In this document: piece after piece, positions 1 through 8,384 of the stretch | Layout of the letters: each line of letters begins with the position of its first letter | Numbering within the stretch: the first letter of the stretch is position 1 | Source: Mycobacterium sp. 852002-51163_SCH5372311 | Lineage (GTDB): Bacteria > Actinomycetota > Actinomycetes > Mycobacteriales > Mycobacteriaceae | DNA: 64,000 nucleotides | Direction: 5' to 3' | NCBI RefSeq assembly: GCF_001667115.1 | Contig: NZ_LZIJ01000171.1 | Coordinates: 124,001 to 188,000 of the forward strand | Position numbers and translations under genes: made by a program | Notes under the pieces: generated by a model | Databases searched by the model: none | What the model saw: the letters and a program-made list of their open reading frames with translations, nothing else | Told to the model about the DNA's origin: nothing

Positions 1-2
1 AG

Positions 3-1163
3 CTCGTCACGGTCCTCGGTGGCGGCGGCGGTGCGGGGTTTGTCTACATCGGCGGAATGCAGCGGCTGCTGGAGGCCTGCCGGGTGCCCGATTACATGAT
101 CGGCTCGTCGTTCGGGTCGATCATGGGCAGCCTGGTGGCGCGGACGCTGCCGGTGCCGATCGAGGAGTACGTCGACTGGGCGAAGTCGGTGTCCTACCGC
201 GCGATCCTCGGGCCCGAGCGGATGCGCCGCCGCCACGGTCTGGCCGGCCTGTTCGCGCTGCGCTTCGACCAGTTCGCCCGCGCCCTGCTCAGCCGTGAGG
301 ACGGCGAGCTGATGCGAATGTCGGAGCTGGCGATCCCCTTCGACGTCGTCGTTGCCGGCGTGCGCAAGCAGCCCTATCGGGCGCTGCCGTCGAAGTTTCG
401 GCATCCCGAGTTGGCGGCGCTGCAGGGACGTTCGCTTCCCTTCATCCCGATCGGCATCGGGCCGCGGGTGGGTGCCCGCATGTGGCAGGTCTCGGCCTTC
501 ATCGACGTGCGAGTGGTCAAGCCGATAGTCATCAGCGGCGACGACCCGGCCCGCGACCTGAATGTCATTGACGCGGCATCGTTTTCGTCGGCCATCCCCG
601 GCGTGCTGCACCACGAGACCAGCGACCCCGACATGATCCCGATCCTCGACGAGCTGTGCGAAGAAAAAGAGGTCGCGGCTCTGGTCGACGGCGGCGCGGC
701 GAGCAACGTGCCGATCGAGCTGGCGTGGAAACGAGTGCGCGACGGCAAGCTCGGCACCCGCAACGCGTGCTATCTGGCCTTCGACTGCTTCCAGCCGCAA
801 TGGGACTCACGGCACTTGTGGCTGGCGCCGATCCTGCAGGCGATCCAGTTGCAGATGCTGCGCAACGCGCCCTACGCCGACCATCTGGTGCGGTTTGCGC
901 CGACGTTGTCTCCGATCAACCTGGCACCCTCGGTCGCGGCTATCGACCGCGCATGCACGTGGGGACGCAATAGCGTCGAAAAAGCGATTCCGGTGACGTC
1001 GGCGCTGCTGGAGCCGACGTGGTGGGAAGGCGACGCTGCACCCGTTCCCGGTGAGCCCTCGACACACGCGAAGTCGGTGGCATCGTCGATGAGCTCGGTG
1101 ATGGCTGCGATCCACTTGCCGACCGGACGCTTCGCACGGTGGCGCAACCGTTACCTGACTTGA
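3..1163 (+). CDS. Patatin-like phospholipase, 5' end cut off
   Basis: The reading frame is open from base 3, before the first ATG at 57, so the gene begins outside the window. The first residues seen form the glycine-rich oxyanion loop (VLGGGGGAGFVYIGGM). The nucleophile elbow GSSFGS (G-x-S-x-G) follows about 30 residues later, and the dyad aspartate lies in LVDGGAASN near residue 235. These three elements in this order define patatin-type Ser-Asp acyl hydrolases, which cleave phospholipids or other acyl esters. No signal peptide can be judged. The position next to the other genes of this window recalls M. tuberculosis Rv3091, which is patatin-like. Substrate is unknown. Confidence 0.85.
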   Translation, partial: LVTVLGGGGGAGFVYIGGMQRLLEACRVPDYMIGSSFGSIMGSLVARTLPVPIEEYVDWAKSVSYRAILGPERMRRRHGLAGLFALRFDQFARALLSREDGELMRMSELAIPFDVVVAGVRKQPYRALPSKFRHPELAALQGRSLPFIPIGIGPRVGARMWQVSAFIDVRVVKPIVISGDDPARDLNVIDAASFSSAIPGVLHHETSDPDMIPILDELCEEKEVAALVDGGAASNVPIELAWKRVRDGKLGTRNACYLAFDCFQPQWDSRHLWLAPILQAIQLQMLRNAPYADHLVRFAPTLSPINLAPSVAAIDRACTWGRNSVEKAIPVTSALLEPTWWEGDAAPVPGEPSTHAKSVASSMSSVMAAIHLPTGRFARWRNRYLT

Positions 1164-1199
1164 CGCAGATACAGCGGGTTTGGGGTTCGGGTAGCTACC

Positions 1200-1865
1200 A
1201 TGGCCCTCATGGCCAAGCGCCCCCGGCGGCCGTCCGACCCTACCGTCGCCGCCCCACTAGACGGCGGCCAGACCGTTGCCGCCCCCCTCGGCGGCGGTCA
1301 AACCACCGCGATGCCGAATACCCGGCCCACCGACAAGGTTGAGCTGGCGTGGTCGAGCGGCGACGACTTCGGCAAGGACGACTTGGGTGACGACTTCCAG
1401 GAAGAACCCCAGGAGGCGGCTACCGGCCAGTCATGGTCCGCGACTCTGCGTATCGCGGGTCTGCTGGTCGCCGCCGGGTTGGTGCTGGCCGGGGCAATTG
1501 TGTTGGGGCGTTGGCTGTTAGCCCCAGGGAGCTCTCCTACCAAAGCCGCGCCCTCGTCGGCTCCGACCACACTTACATCCGCCGAGCCGGCGAATTCTGC
1601 GACGGCCGGCCCGACGCCGACGTCAATCACCTCGAATCCGGATCAAGACAAGAGATACATCCAATCCCTCAACAACAAGGGCATCACTTTCAGCAATCCC
1701 GAGACCGCTATCGCCAACGGCAAGATGGTCTGCAACGACCTCAGCCGCGGCGTGACCAGACAGGCCGAGGCCGACGCGTTCCGGCAGAGTAATCCCGACC
1801 TCGCCAGCAAGGCCGACGACTACATCGACGTCTCGATCCAGGCGTACTGCCCGCAACGCCGCTGA
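1200..1865 (+). CDS. DUF732 membrane-anchored protein
   Basis: The protein has a cytoplasmic N-terminus of about 80 residues containing a short duplicated motif (TVAAPLDGGQ and TVAAPLGGGQ) and an acidic stretch. One membrane segment follows at about residues 80-103 (LRIAGLLVAAGLVLAGAIVL), then a Ser/Thr/Pro/Ala linker. The C-terminal domain of about 75 residues has the DUF732 pattern: D-x-x-Y near its start, GITFSNPETAI, a Cys in MVCNDL and a final YCP. The two cysteines probably form a disulfide outside the membrane. DUF732 domains are common in mycobacteria and have no assigned function. Two in-frame ATGs (1200, 1209) are possible starts. Confidence 0.75.
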   Translation: MALMAKRPRRPSDPTVAAPLDGGQTVAAPLGGGQTTAMPNTRPTDKVELAWSSGDDFGKDDLGDDFQEEPQEAATGQSWSATLRIAGLLVAAGLVLAGAIVLGRWLLAPGSSPTKAAPSSAPTTLTSAEPANSATAGPTPTSITSNPDQDKRYIQSLNNKGITFSNPETAIANGKMVCNDLSRGVTRQAEADAFRQSNPDLASKADDYIDVSIQAYCPQRR

Positions 1866-1872
1866 ACAAGCA

Positions 1873-1902
1873 TTGACAAATTTGCCGATTGGCAGCAATA
1901 GT
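1873..1902 (+). promoter_or_regulatory. Candidate sigma-70-type promoter of the DUF1214 operon
   Basis: A perfect TTGACA lies at 1873-1878. A looser AATAGT follows after 18 bases, at 1897-1902. The gap 1866-1956 is visibly AT-rich compared with its flanks and precedes the first gene of a four-gene operon. The -10 assignment is weak. Confidence 0.4.
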
Positions 1903-1956
1903 GATTCAGCGTTAAATGAAAATGTTGTTTTCAGATAGTACGCACCCTGAGGAGCC

Positions 1957-3183
1957 GTGACCGTGGCGGATAGGCCGATGGCGTGGTTACCCTTCTCGAT
2001 CGCCGAGGCGTCGTTGGCCGCCGAACCGGAGGCCGGCCTGGCACTGCCGCGCGCGTGGTCGCATCTGACGCGCCGGCTCGGGGAGGCGGCACAGATCGTC
2101 GAATCCGATCCGGTGAATCGGAACCGGTTCGATTTCGCCTCGGGTATGCGGCATCTACTGGTGCTGCTTGCCGCCGGCATCGACGAGGCCTTGCGTTTCG
2201 ATCCCGATCCGATCCTCGCCGTACGGCGCACCAGCACCGACGACATCATCAGCTGGGGTATGGAGTGCCCGGACTGCATCTACACCCGCGCCACCCTGCG
2301 CGGCGGTGAAAGCTATCGGCTCTTCGGCAACCGCGGGTCCGCCCGCTATGTCGGGCTGCAGACCATGAACGGAATTGTCTCCACCGCAAACGAATTGGTC
2401 GACGAACTTGAGGTAGACGCCGACGGCAACTTCGAGGTCGTATTGTCCGCCGACGAGCGGGACGGCAACTGGATGCGCATCGAGGGAGCTCATCCCACCC
2501 TGACGGTGCGACACTTCTTCTACGACTGGGACACCGAGGTGCCGTCCTCGCTGCACATCGAAAGCCTCGGCGGCCCGGTCGAAGCCGCGACGCCGTCGGT
2601 CGATCCGGACGTTGCGCTGTCCCGGCAACTGGTCGCGCTCGGCGACTTCGTTCACGACAACCTGCAGTTCTTTTTGCAGTTCGGTGCCGCGGCGCCGGCC
2701 AACGGGTTCTTGCCGCCGATCGACCGCACCGCGATGGGCGCGGCCGCGGAGAACAAGCCCGTGATCGGCCGCTGGGAGCTTGGGCCTGACGAGGCGTTGA
2801 TCCTCGAGGTCGAACCACCCGAGGGCGTGTACTGGAGTTATTCGCTTGGCAACCCGTGGTGGGAAACGATCCACTACGGTCGCCACCAGTCCAGCCTGAA
2901 CGGGCATCAGGCCGTGGTGGACTCCGACGGGCTGGTCCGGGTCGTGCTGTGCGGACGCGATCCGGGAGTCGCGAACTGGCTTGACACCGCCGGCTTCAGC
3001 AACGGCCCGGTGATCCTGCGGTGCGTGCGCACCGCAACGGCCCCGACACCGAGCACCCGGCTGGTCTCGTTCGATGACGTCGCCTCAGCTTTGCCCGCAC
3101 AGACCAGGAAGATCACCCCCGACGAGCGGGCGTCCGTGCTGGCGCGGCGCCGCCGCGCGGTAGCCGAAAGGTTCGCACGATGA
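1957..3183 (+). CDS. DUF1214-family protein, first gene of sulfotransferase operon
   Basis: A protein of about 400 residues. Its middle part (about 100-210) carries a DUF1214-like signature: a glycine-rich YRLFGNRGSARYVGLQTMNG segment, then LSADERDGNWMRIEG, then LTVRHFFYDWDTEVP. The terminal half also contains PEGVYWSYSLGNPWWE. No signal peptide or membrane segment is seen, so it is probably cytoplasmic. Two GTG codons, 1957 and 1963, are both possible; the GAGGAG at 1949-1954 is spaced better for 1963. The sulfotransferase gene starts 13 bases downstream. DUF1214 has no defined reaction, but such genes often sit beside lipid or steroid metabolism genes. Confidence 0.7.
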   Translation: MTVADRPMAWLPFSIAEASLAAEPEAGLALPRAWSHLTRRLGEAAQIVESDPVNRNRFDFASGMRHLLVLLAAGIDEALRFDPDPILAVRRTSTDDIISWGMECPDCIYTRATLRGGESYRLFGNRGSARYVGLQTMNGIVSTANELVDELEVDADGNFEVVLSADERDGNWMRIEGAHPTLTVRHFFYDWDTEVPSSLHIESLGGPVEAATPSVDPDVALSRQLVALGDFVHDNLQFFLQFGAAAPANGFLPPIDRTAMGAAAENKPVIGRWELGPDEALILEVEPPEGVYWSYSLGNPWWETIHYGRHQSSLNGHQAVVDSDGLVRVVLCGRDPGVANWLDTAGFSNGPVILRCVRTATAPTPSTRLVSFDDVASALPAQTRKITPDERASVLARRRRAVAERFAR

Positions 3184-3196
3184 GGTTTTCAGCCAG

Positions 3197-4342
3197 ATGA
3201 CGTTCTCGGCCGACCAGCTGGAGGATGGGGCCCGCGCCGCGACCGGCCTCGACGACTTCGGCTCGCCCTATTACCGGGAAGGCTTGGAGCGCACCGTAGA
3301 AGCGTTGAACACCGAGGCCGGCCTGTCGGAGATGGGCAAGGTCATCCAGCACGCCACCATCAGCAACGCCCTGATCCAGCGCCTCAAGATCGAGGACACC
3401 TACGCGCGGCACCCCGAGATCGCCGACGAGGTCGTCGGCGGACCGGTCTTCGTGATCGGCTTACCCCGCACCGGCACAACGGCATTGAGTCAACTGGTGG
3501 CGGCCGACCCGCAGTTCCGGTCGCTGCGGATGTGGGAATCGCAGGCCCCCACCCCGCCACCCGAGGCTGCCACCCAGCACACCGATCCCCGCATCGCCCA
3601 GGCCGAAGCAGGCCTGAAGATGCTGCACGACATGTTCCCGTTGATGAAGACGCTGTACAACTCCGAGGCTACGGCCCCGACCGAATGTCAGGATTTGATG
3701 GGTATGAGCTTTCGTACCTTCCATTTCGACGGAGTCGTACGCGTTCCGGGATATGTTGCGTGGCTGATGAATTGCGATATGCGCGAGACCTACACGTTCC
3801 ACCGCCGGGTGCTCAAACTCCTGCAGTGGCACTGTCCACCCGTTCTTTGGCATCTCAAGACGCCGGTGCACATGTTCGCCCTCGATGCGCTCGTCGAGGC
3901 GTACCCGAACGCGAAATTCATGTGGAGCCACCGTGATCCGGCCAAAGTCATGGGCTCGGTATGCAGTCTCATCCGGTATGTCCGTAGCTGGAGTAGCGAG
4001 CGGGACGACCCGGAAGAACTCGGCGCCGAGCAACTGGACAGCTGGGCCGAGGCCGTGCGACGAGCGATGGACTTCCGCGAGCGCGCCGGCGACGACCGGT
4101 TCGCCGACGTGGCCTTCGCCGACCTGCAGAGCGACCCGGTGAAAACCCTTGCGGCGGCGTACGAATCCCTGGGGCTGGACTTCACCGACGCGACCTTGCG
4201 TTCGGTCGAGCAGTGGGCTAGCGAGCACCAGCCCGGCTCCCGCGGGGCACACGACTACGACCTGGCAGACTACGGCCTGACACCGGACGGCGTCCGGGAA
4301 CGGTTTGCACAGTACCTGCGCACCTACGACGCGAGCGCATGA
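3197..4342 (+). CDS. Sulfotransferase family protein (Sulfotransfer_3 type)
   Basis: Transfers a sulfuryl group, by family from PAPS, to a hydroxyl acceptor. The 5'-phosphosulfate-binding loop is clear at about residues 85-95 (VIGLPRTGTT). A 3'-phosphate-binding region with WSHRDPAKVMGS occurs near residue 245. The length of 381 residues fits the bacterial/mycobacterial Sulfotransfer_3 group, many of which act on lipids. It lies between a DUF1214 gene (13 bases upstream) and a TetR gene whose ATG overlaps its stop codon (ATGA at 4339-4342), so the genes are probably co-transcribed. Acceptor unknown. Confidence 0.8.
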   Translation: MTFSADQLEDGARAATGLDDFGSPYYREGLERTVEALNTEAGLSEMGKVIQHATISNALIQRLKIEDTYARHPEIADEVVGGPVFVIGLPRTGTTALSQLVAADPQFRSLRMWESQAPTPPPEAATQHTDPRIAQAEAGLKMLHDMFPLMKTLYNSEATAPTECQDLMGMSFRTFHFDGVVRVPGYVAWLMNCDMRETYTFHRRVLKLLQWHCPPVLWHLKTPVHMFALDALVEAYPNAKFMWSHRDPAKVMGSVCSLIRYVRSWSSERDDPEELGAEQLDSWAEAVRRAMDFRERAGDDRFADVAFADLQSDPVKTLAAAYESLGLDFTDATLRSVEQWASEHQPGSRGAHDYDLADYGLTPDGVRERFAQYLRTYDASA

Positions 4343-4989
4343 CACGGCCGGCAACGCGGCGGCGGAATAAGCTTCCCCCCGACCCCGATGTGCGTGTCGC
4401 CATTCTTAACGCCGCGGCGAAAGCCGCTCGGGAGCAGGGTGTTCGAGGACTGAGCATCTCGGCGGTCCTGGAACGCGCGCGGCTGAGCACCCGCGCCTTC
4501 TACCGCCATTTCGATTCGAAGGACGAGTTGGTCGCGGCGATCTTTCTGGAGATGGCACGCGTCGAGATGCTCAGGCTGAGAAGAAAGATGGCGGACGCAT
4601 CGACTCCCGTGGAGGCGGTGGCGGCTTGGATCGACGGACGACTCGACCTGGCGTTCGACGAGAGCGTCAAATCCGATCTGCGCCGGCTGTCCCTGGAGGC
4701 GCAGTCGCAGATCTTCGCCGCGCCCGACCTGATTCAGCCTGCTTACGCCTCGATGCTCGAGCCACTGATCGAACAGTTGCACCGCGGAGTCGCGCTGCGC
4801 GTGTTTCACGACGTCGATCCCGTCAGTGCTGCGCAGTCCATTCAGGGCGTGGTGTGGGCGAGCACTGAACGTCAGTGGGCGACAGGCGATTGCGAGCGTG
4901 CCGATGTCCGCCGGCATCTGCTCACTTTCTGCCTGCGCGGACTGGGCACAGCGCCCGAGACAATCGCACAACTGTCGGCACCGCACTGA
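4339..4989 (+). CDS. TetR-family transcriptional regulator
   Basis: 216 residues. The N-terminal helix-turn-helix is typical: AILNAAAKAAREQGVRGLSI, then VLERARLSTRAFYRHFDSKD at about residues 40-60. The C-terminal ligand domain has no recognisable signature. Translation is probably coupled to the sulfotransferase through the ATGA overlap, and the SDR gene begins 15 bases after its stop. It is likely a local, small-molecule-responsive regulator of this operon; no matching palindromic operator was found with confidence. Confidence 0.8.
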   Translation: MTRPATRRRNKLPPDPDVRVAILNAAAKAAREQGVRGLSISAVLERARLSTRAFYRHFDSKDELVAAIFLEMARVEMLRLRRKMADASTPVEAVAAWIDGRLDLAFDESVKSDLRRLSLEAQSQIFAAPDLIQPAYASMLEPLIEQLHRGVALRVFHDVDPVSAAQSIQGVVWASTERQWATGDCERADVRRHLLTFCLRGLGTAPETIAQLSAPH

Positions 4990-5004
4990 TCGCAAGGAGG
5001 CGCG

Positions 5005-5808
5005 ATGGATCTGGGATTTGCGGGATCAAGAGCCGTTGTCACCGGCGGCAGCAAGGGCATGGGACTGGCCATCGCGGAAACCTTGGCGGCCGAAGGCGCC
5101 AGCGTGGCGGTGATGGCCCGAAACCGCGAGGGACTCGACGCCGCGGTGGAAAAGCTTCGGGCGGCCGGCGCTCCGGACGCGGTGGGAATCAGCGTGGACA
5201 TGGCCGATGCCGAATCGATCAGGGCCGGCTTCGCCGCTGTAGCCGAGCGTTGGGGTCAACTCAACAGCCTGGTACACACCATCGGACCGGGCGACGGGTA
5301 TTTCGAGCAGCTGGACGACGCGGGGTGGGACGCCGCGTTCACCCTTGGCACCATGTCGGGGGTGCGCTCGATTCGCGCGGCGTTGCCCTTGCTGCGTGCG
5401 GCTGACTGGGCTCGCATCGTGACGCTGTCGGCGCACTCGATCCAGCGACAGAACCCGCGCATCGTCGCCTACACGGCATCGAAGGCGGCGCTCTCGAGCG
5501 TCACCAAGAACCTGTCGAAAAGCCTTGCCAGCGAGGGCATTCTGGTGAATTGCGTGTGCCCCGGCACCATCGTCACGGCCAGCTTCACCGAACAGCTCAA
5601 AGACGTCCTCGCCGCGGAGGGGCTCGATGCCACCAATCCGTCCGACGTCATGACCTGGATCGACAAGTACTTCCATCAGCCGTGCGACCTCGGCCGGGCC
5701 GGGCTCCCCGAAGAGATCGCGTCGATCACCGCCTACCTGGTTTCGCGACGCAACGGCTATGTCACCGGCGCGTCGGTGAACGTCGACGGCGGCTCGGACT
5801 TTATCTGA
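5005..5808 (+). CDS. Short-chain dehydrogenase/reductase (SDR)
   Basis: A classical SDR of 267 residues. The cofactor motif VVTGGSKGMG is at residues 11-20. The active site has Ser in VTLSAHS near residue 143 and YTASK (Tyr, Lys) near residue 155. The C-terminal VTGASVNVDGG is also standard. It should oxidise an alcohol or reduce a ketone using NAD(P). It is the last gene of the DUF1214-sulfotransferase-TetR-SDR operon, with an AAGGAGG-type ribosome site just upstream (around 4993). A sterol or lipid hydroxyl handled with the sulfotransferase is a reasonable guess. Confidence 0.85.
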   Translation: MDLGFAGSRAVVTGGSKGMGLAIAETLAAEGASVAVMARNREGLDAAVEKLRAAGAPDAVGISVDMADAESIRAGFAAVAERWGQLNSLVHTIGPGDGYFEQLDDAGWDAAFTLGTMSGVRSIRAALPLLRAADWARIVTLSAHSIQRQNPRIVAYTASKAALSSVTKNLSKSLASEGILVNCVCPGTIVTASFTEQLKDVLAAEGLDATNPSDVMTWIDKYFHQPCDLGRAGLPEEIASITAYLVSRRNGYVTGASVNVDGGSDFI

Positions 5809-5833
5809 GGGAGGTTCGTCATAACGGGCACTC

Positions 5834-5920
5834 GCAATCTATGTGCACTACCTGAGGGGATGCTCGGACCTGTTCCGCGACCACTACACCGACGTCGGCC
5901 AGTTCACCCTGATCAACTAG
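5834..5920 (+). pseudogene. C-terminal relic of a mycolic-acid-type SAM methyltransferase
   Basis: Twenty-eight codons ending at TAG 5918-5920 read HYLRGCSDLFRD followed by YTDVGQFTLIN. This matches, from memory, the extreme C-terminus of the CmaA/MmaA/PcaA family (YLTGC..LFR...DV.QFTL.K). Upstream codons do not continue the family and there is no start signal, so only the tail survives. It sits in the short gap between the SDR gene and the convergent DUF808 gene, suggesting a deletion or recombination that removed a methyltransferase gene. Confidence 0.6.
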
Positions 5921-5926
5921 CCGCTG

Positions 5927-6838
5927 CTACGGCGACGAGCTGGAGCGAACTCGCCGCACCACCAACGACAGCAGCCGTACGACCGCAAACGCCACGGCTC
6001 CGACGACCAATCCGACGACCGCGGATACTCCCGTCTCGACTAGCCAGGACAGCACGCCCCCGACCACCGCGACCGCGTGCCGAACCTGATCCTCGAGGTG
6101 GTGCAACAAGTCGTACGGGGTGTGCCAGCCCAGGCGGTTGGCCCCGGTCAGCAGTATGTGGCCGCCCACCCACAGCATCGCCAGCGTTCCGACTACCGAA
6201 AGCGTCGCGAGAACCCTGGGCATCGCGGCCACCAGCGCCCCACCGACCTTCTGCCCGATTCGCGATGTGGTCTGCGTCAGGCTCAGGCCGACGTCGTCCA
6301 TCTTGACGACCACGGCGACGACGCCGTACACCACTGCGGTGAGGACCAGGGCAACCACGATGAGGATGACGAGCCGCGGCACGAACGGCTGGTCCGCCAC
6401 CTCGTTGAGGGCGATCACCATGATCTCGGCGGACAGGATCAAGTCGGTCCGGATCGCCCCGGCCACCATGCCGTCTTCGTCGGCCGGCGCCGCCTCGCCT
6501 TCATGGCCGCGGATGCTGTCCCACACCTTTTCCGCGGCCTCATAACACAGATACGTGGCGCCGAGCATCAGGATCGGGCTCAGCAGCACCGGCGCCAACT
6601 GACTGAGCAGCATCGCGACGGGCAGGATCACCACGAGCTTGTTGCGCAGGGATCCCTTGGCGATGCGCTTGATGATGGGCAACTCGCGCTCGGCCGCGAT
6701 GCCGTGGATGTATTGCGGCGTCACTGCGGTGTCGTCGATGACGACTCCCGCGGTCTTGGCTGTCGCGCGACCGCTGGCGGCGGCCAGTCGCGCGAGAAGC
6801 GCAACGTCGTCCAGCAGTCCGAACAGACCTGCACTCAT
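5927..6838 (-). CDS. DUF808 (YedI-like) inner membrane protein
   Basis: About 303 residues beginning MSAGLFGLLDDVA. The start at 6838 gives the canonical DUF808 N-terminus; an open frame continues upstream but antisense to the next gene. Conserved family stretches include DDTAVTPQYIHG and ELPIIKRIAKGS. There are several hydrophobic segments: LVVILPVAMLLSQLAPVLL, a central pair around residues 160-215, and C-terminal segments near 240 and 285. Function is unknown in all bacteria. In M. tuberculosis the counterpart appears to be Rv3092c, next to a patatin gene as here. Confidence 0.8.
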   Translation of the reverse strand: MSAGLFGLLDDVALLARLAAASGRATAKTAGVVIDDTAVTPQYIHGIAAERELPIIKRIAKGSLRNKLVVILPVAMLLSQLAPVLLSPILMLGATYLCYEAAEKVWDSIRGHEGEAAPADEDGMVAGAIRTDLILSAEIMVIALNEVADQPFVPRLVILIVVALVLTAVVYGVVAVVVKMDDVGLSLTQTTSRIGQKVGGALVAAMPRVLATLSVVGTLAMLWVGGHILLTGANRLGWHTPYDLLHHLEDQVRHAVAVVGGVLSWLVETGVSAVVGLVVGAVAFAVVRLLSLVVRRVRSSSSP

Positions 6839-6893
6839 CGCGTGCCCACCATCGCGTTGCAGGCTACCCGTTGCCGGTAACCGTGGTGAACGT

Positions 6894-7817
6894 CTACTGC
6901 GGATGACTCGCCAGGTAGTCGGCGACGGGTATGCGCTGGCTCTGCGCGTAACCGACGGGCAGGAGCACGTCACCCGATGTGGTGAAGTAGTAGATATCCC
7001 ACCGGTAGTAGCCCGCGAACGCGGCCGGGTCGCCGGCCAGCACCGCGGCGTAGTCGTTGATTGCGCCGACATACTCGCCGGAGTGGTTGTAGGCGAAGAT
7101 GGCGCGGTCGTGGTCGCTCGCGAAGCCGTTTGCGGCCAGGAAGCGACCGGCCGCCAGGATGCTGTCATGCGGCGATGCGATGTCCCCGCCGTTGCCGTAG
7201 CTGGCGAATGTCGAGGGCAGGAATTGCATGGGACCCTGCGCGCCTGCGGTGCTAGGCCCGATGATGCGGCCGAAGCCGGTTTCCACCAGGTTGATCGCCG
7301 CGAGGTAGTTCCAGCCGACGCCGCTGGCCGCCTCCGCGTCATGGTAGAGGCCGAGCAGTACATCGGCGGGCGCCGGGGACTCGATACGCCAGGCGGGCAG
7401 CGTGTCTTTGGCTTCTCCCCTGTTGAGCGCGGTGAGGTGGTGACGGGCAGAGACGTTGCGGTCGTAGGCGCCGACGAGCGAAGCCGGAATTTTCCCACGC
7501 GCGGTTGCCTCCCACTCGGGGTGCCGACCGATGGCACGGTAGGCGGCCTGCTGACGCAGCGCTGCCGACACCAGCGCACCCTCCGGCGACGACGGGTCGC
7601 GCAGGGTCTGCTCGTCGGCGGCCAGATCGGCGCCGAGCACCGCGGGGTCCGACGCCAACGCCGGCTGCGCCGGCAGCGTGGTCGCTATCGGAGACGGCGT
7701 GCCGGTCGACGTGGTGCGCGCCGGTGAGCACGCGCCCAGGCCAAACACGATCGTGACAGCGAACAGTACTGTGCTGCAACGCTTTACGCAGGATCGGCGG
7801 GCGAGAGCCGTATGCAT
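6894..7817 (-). CDS. Lytic transglycosylase-like lipoprotein
   Basis: The N-terminus has a signal peptide ending in the lipobox LGAC near residue 30, so the mature protein is probably lipid-anchored outside the membrane. The C-terminal half carries an SLT-type fold: the catalytic glutamate in INLVETGFGR, then GAQGPMQFLPSTFASYG and a repeat-free AGRFLAANGF region. Such enzymes cleave peptidoglycan glycan strands to anhydromuropeptides. The length of 307 residues is usual for actinobacterial members. The gene is monocistronic by spacing, with the divergent hypothetical gene at 7911 sharing its upstream region. Confidence 0.8.
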   Translation of the reverse strand: MHTALARRSCVKRCSTVLFAVTIVFGLGACSPARTTSTGTPSPIATTLPAQPALASDPAVLGADLAADEQTLRDPSSPEGALVSAALRQQAAYRAIGRHPEWEATARGKIPASLVGAYDRNVSARHHLTALNRGEAKDTLPAWRIESPAPADVLLGLYHDAEAASGVGWNYLAAINLVETGFGRIIGPSTAGAQGPMQFLPSTFASYGNGGDIASPHDSILAAGRFLAANGFASDHDRAIFAYNHSGEYVGAINDYAAVLAGDPAAFAGYYRWDIYYFTTSGDVLLPVGYAQSQRIPVADYLASHPQ

Positions 7818-7910
7818 CCTTGCTCCTTGCGAATGACGCCGGCTGATGCCGGACGCTGAATGGCTCGACTATACGGGCTGGCTGTGCGCGCGCATCGAAA
7901 CGGTGGGCGA

Positions 7911-8369
7911 ATGATGTCCAGCATGACCGCCGTTTACCGAGCGCCGATGCGATCCCGCAGCGACGCCGTCGACGCCCGCGCCACTATCGAACGTGCGCGC
8001 CGGCTCGGTCTGTGTGGATTCGGTCGCCTGGTGCGTGGGCCGGGCGAACAGGACCGGCTGGCCAGTCGGGTCGCGCGGTTCGCCGCGGCGGCGGACGGTT
8101 CGTTCGTGTGGACCCGCGATGCCGACGGGCTGTTCCGGCTCGGCCGGATCTGCGGCGAGTACCGCTATGACGACGATCCGGCCGCCGCGGCCGTCGACCT
8201 GGTACACGTGCGGCCGTGTGACTGGCTGCCCGAGCCGCTGCTGGAACCGCAAGTGCCCGACGCGGTGGTCGCCACCTTCGGCCGGGGTGGGCGGAACTTC
8301 CAGCAGAATCATCACCCGTCGGTAAGCCAAGAGACACAACGGATCTGGGACGCCTGGGAACGACAGTAG
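7911..8369 (+). CDS. Conserved hypothetical protein
   Basis: About 152 residues, starting at ATG 7911 or 7914; the longer frame from 7860 is possible but has a less plausible N-terminus. Visible features are an Arg-rich N-terminal helix (DARATIERARRLGLCGFGRL), a Trp-rich centre (GSFVWTRDADGLFRLGRI, CDWLPEPLL) and FGRGGRNFQQ before the end. No signal peptide, membrane segment or known catalytic motif is seen. The WTR...GLF...G pattern could be a small beta-rich domain. Function not recognised. Confidence 0.6.
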   Translation: MMSSMTAVYRAPMRSRSDAVDARATIERARRLGLCGFGRLVRGPGEQDRLASRVARFAAAADGSFVWTRDADGLFRLGRICGEYRYDDDPAAAAVDLVHVRPCDWLPEPLLEPQVPDAVVATFGRGGRNFQQNHHPSVSQETQRIWDAWERQ

Positions 8370-8384
8370 CTTGTCCGGAGGCCG

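Noticed and set aside
2155..2907. A 250-codon frame on the minus strand
   Set aside because: It lies opposite the DUF1214 gene and shows the composition of an antisense shadow.
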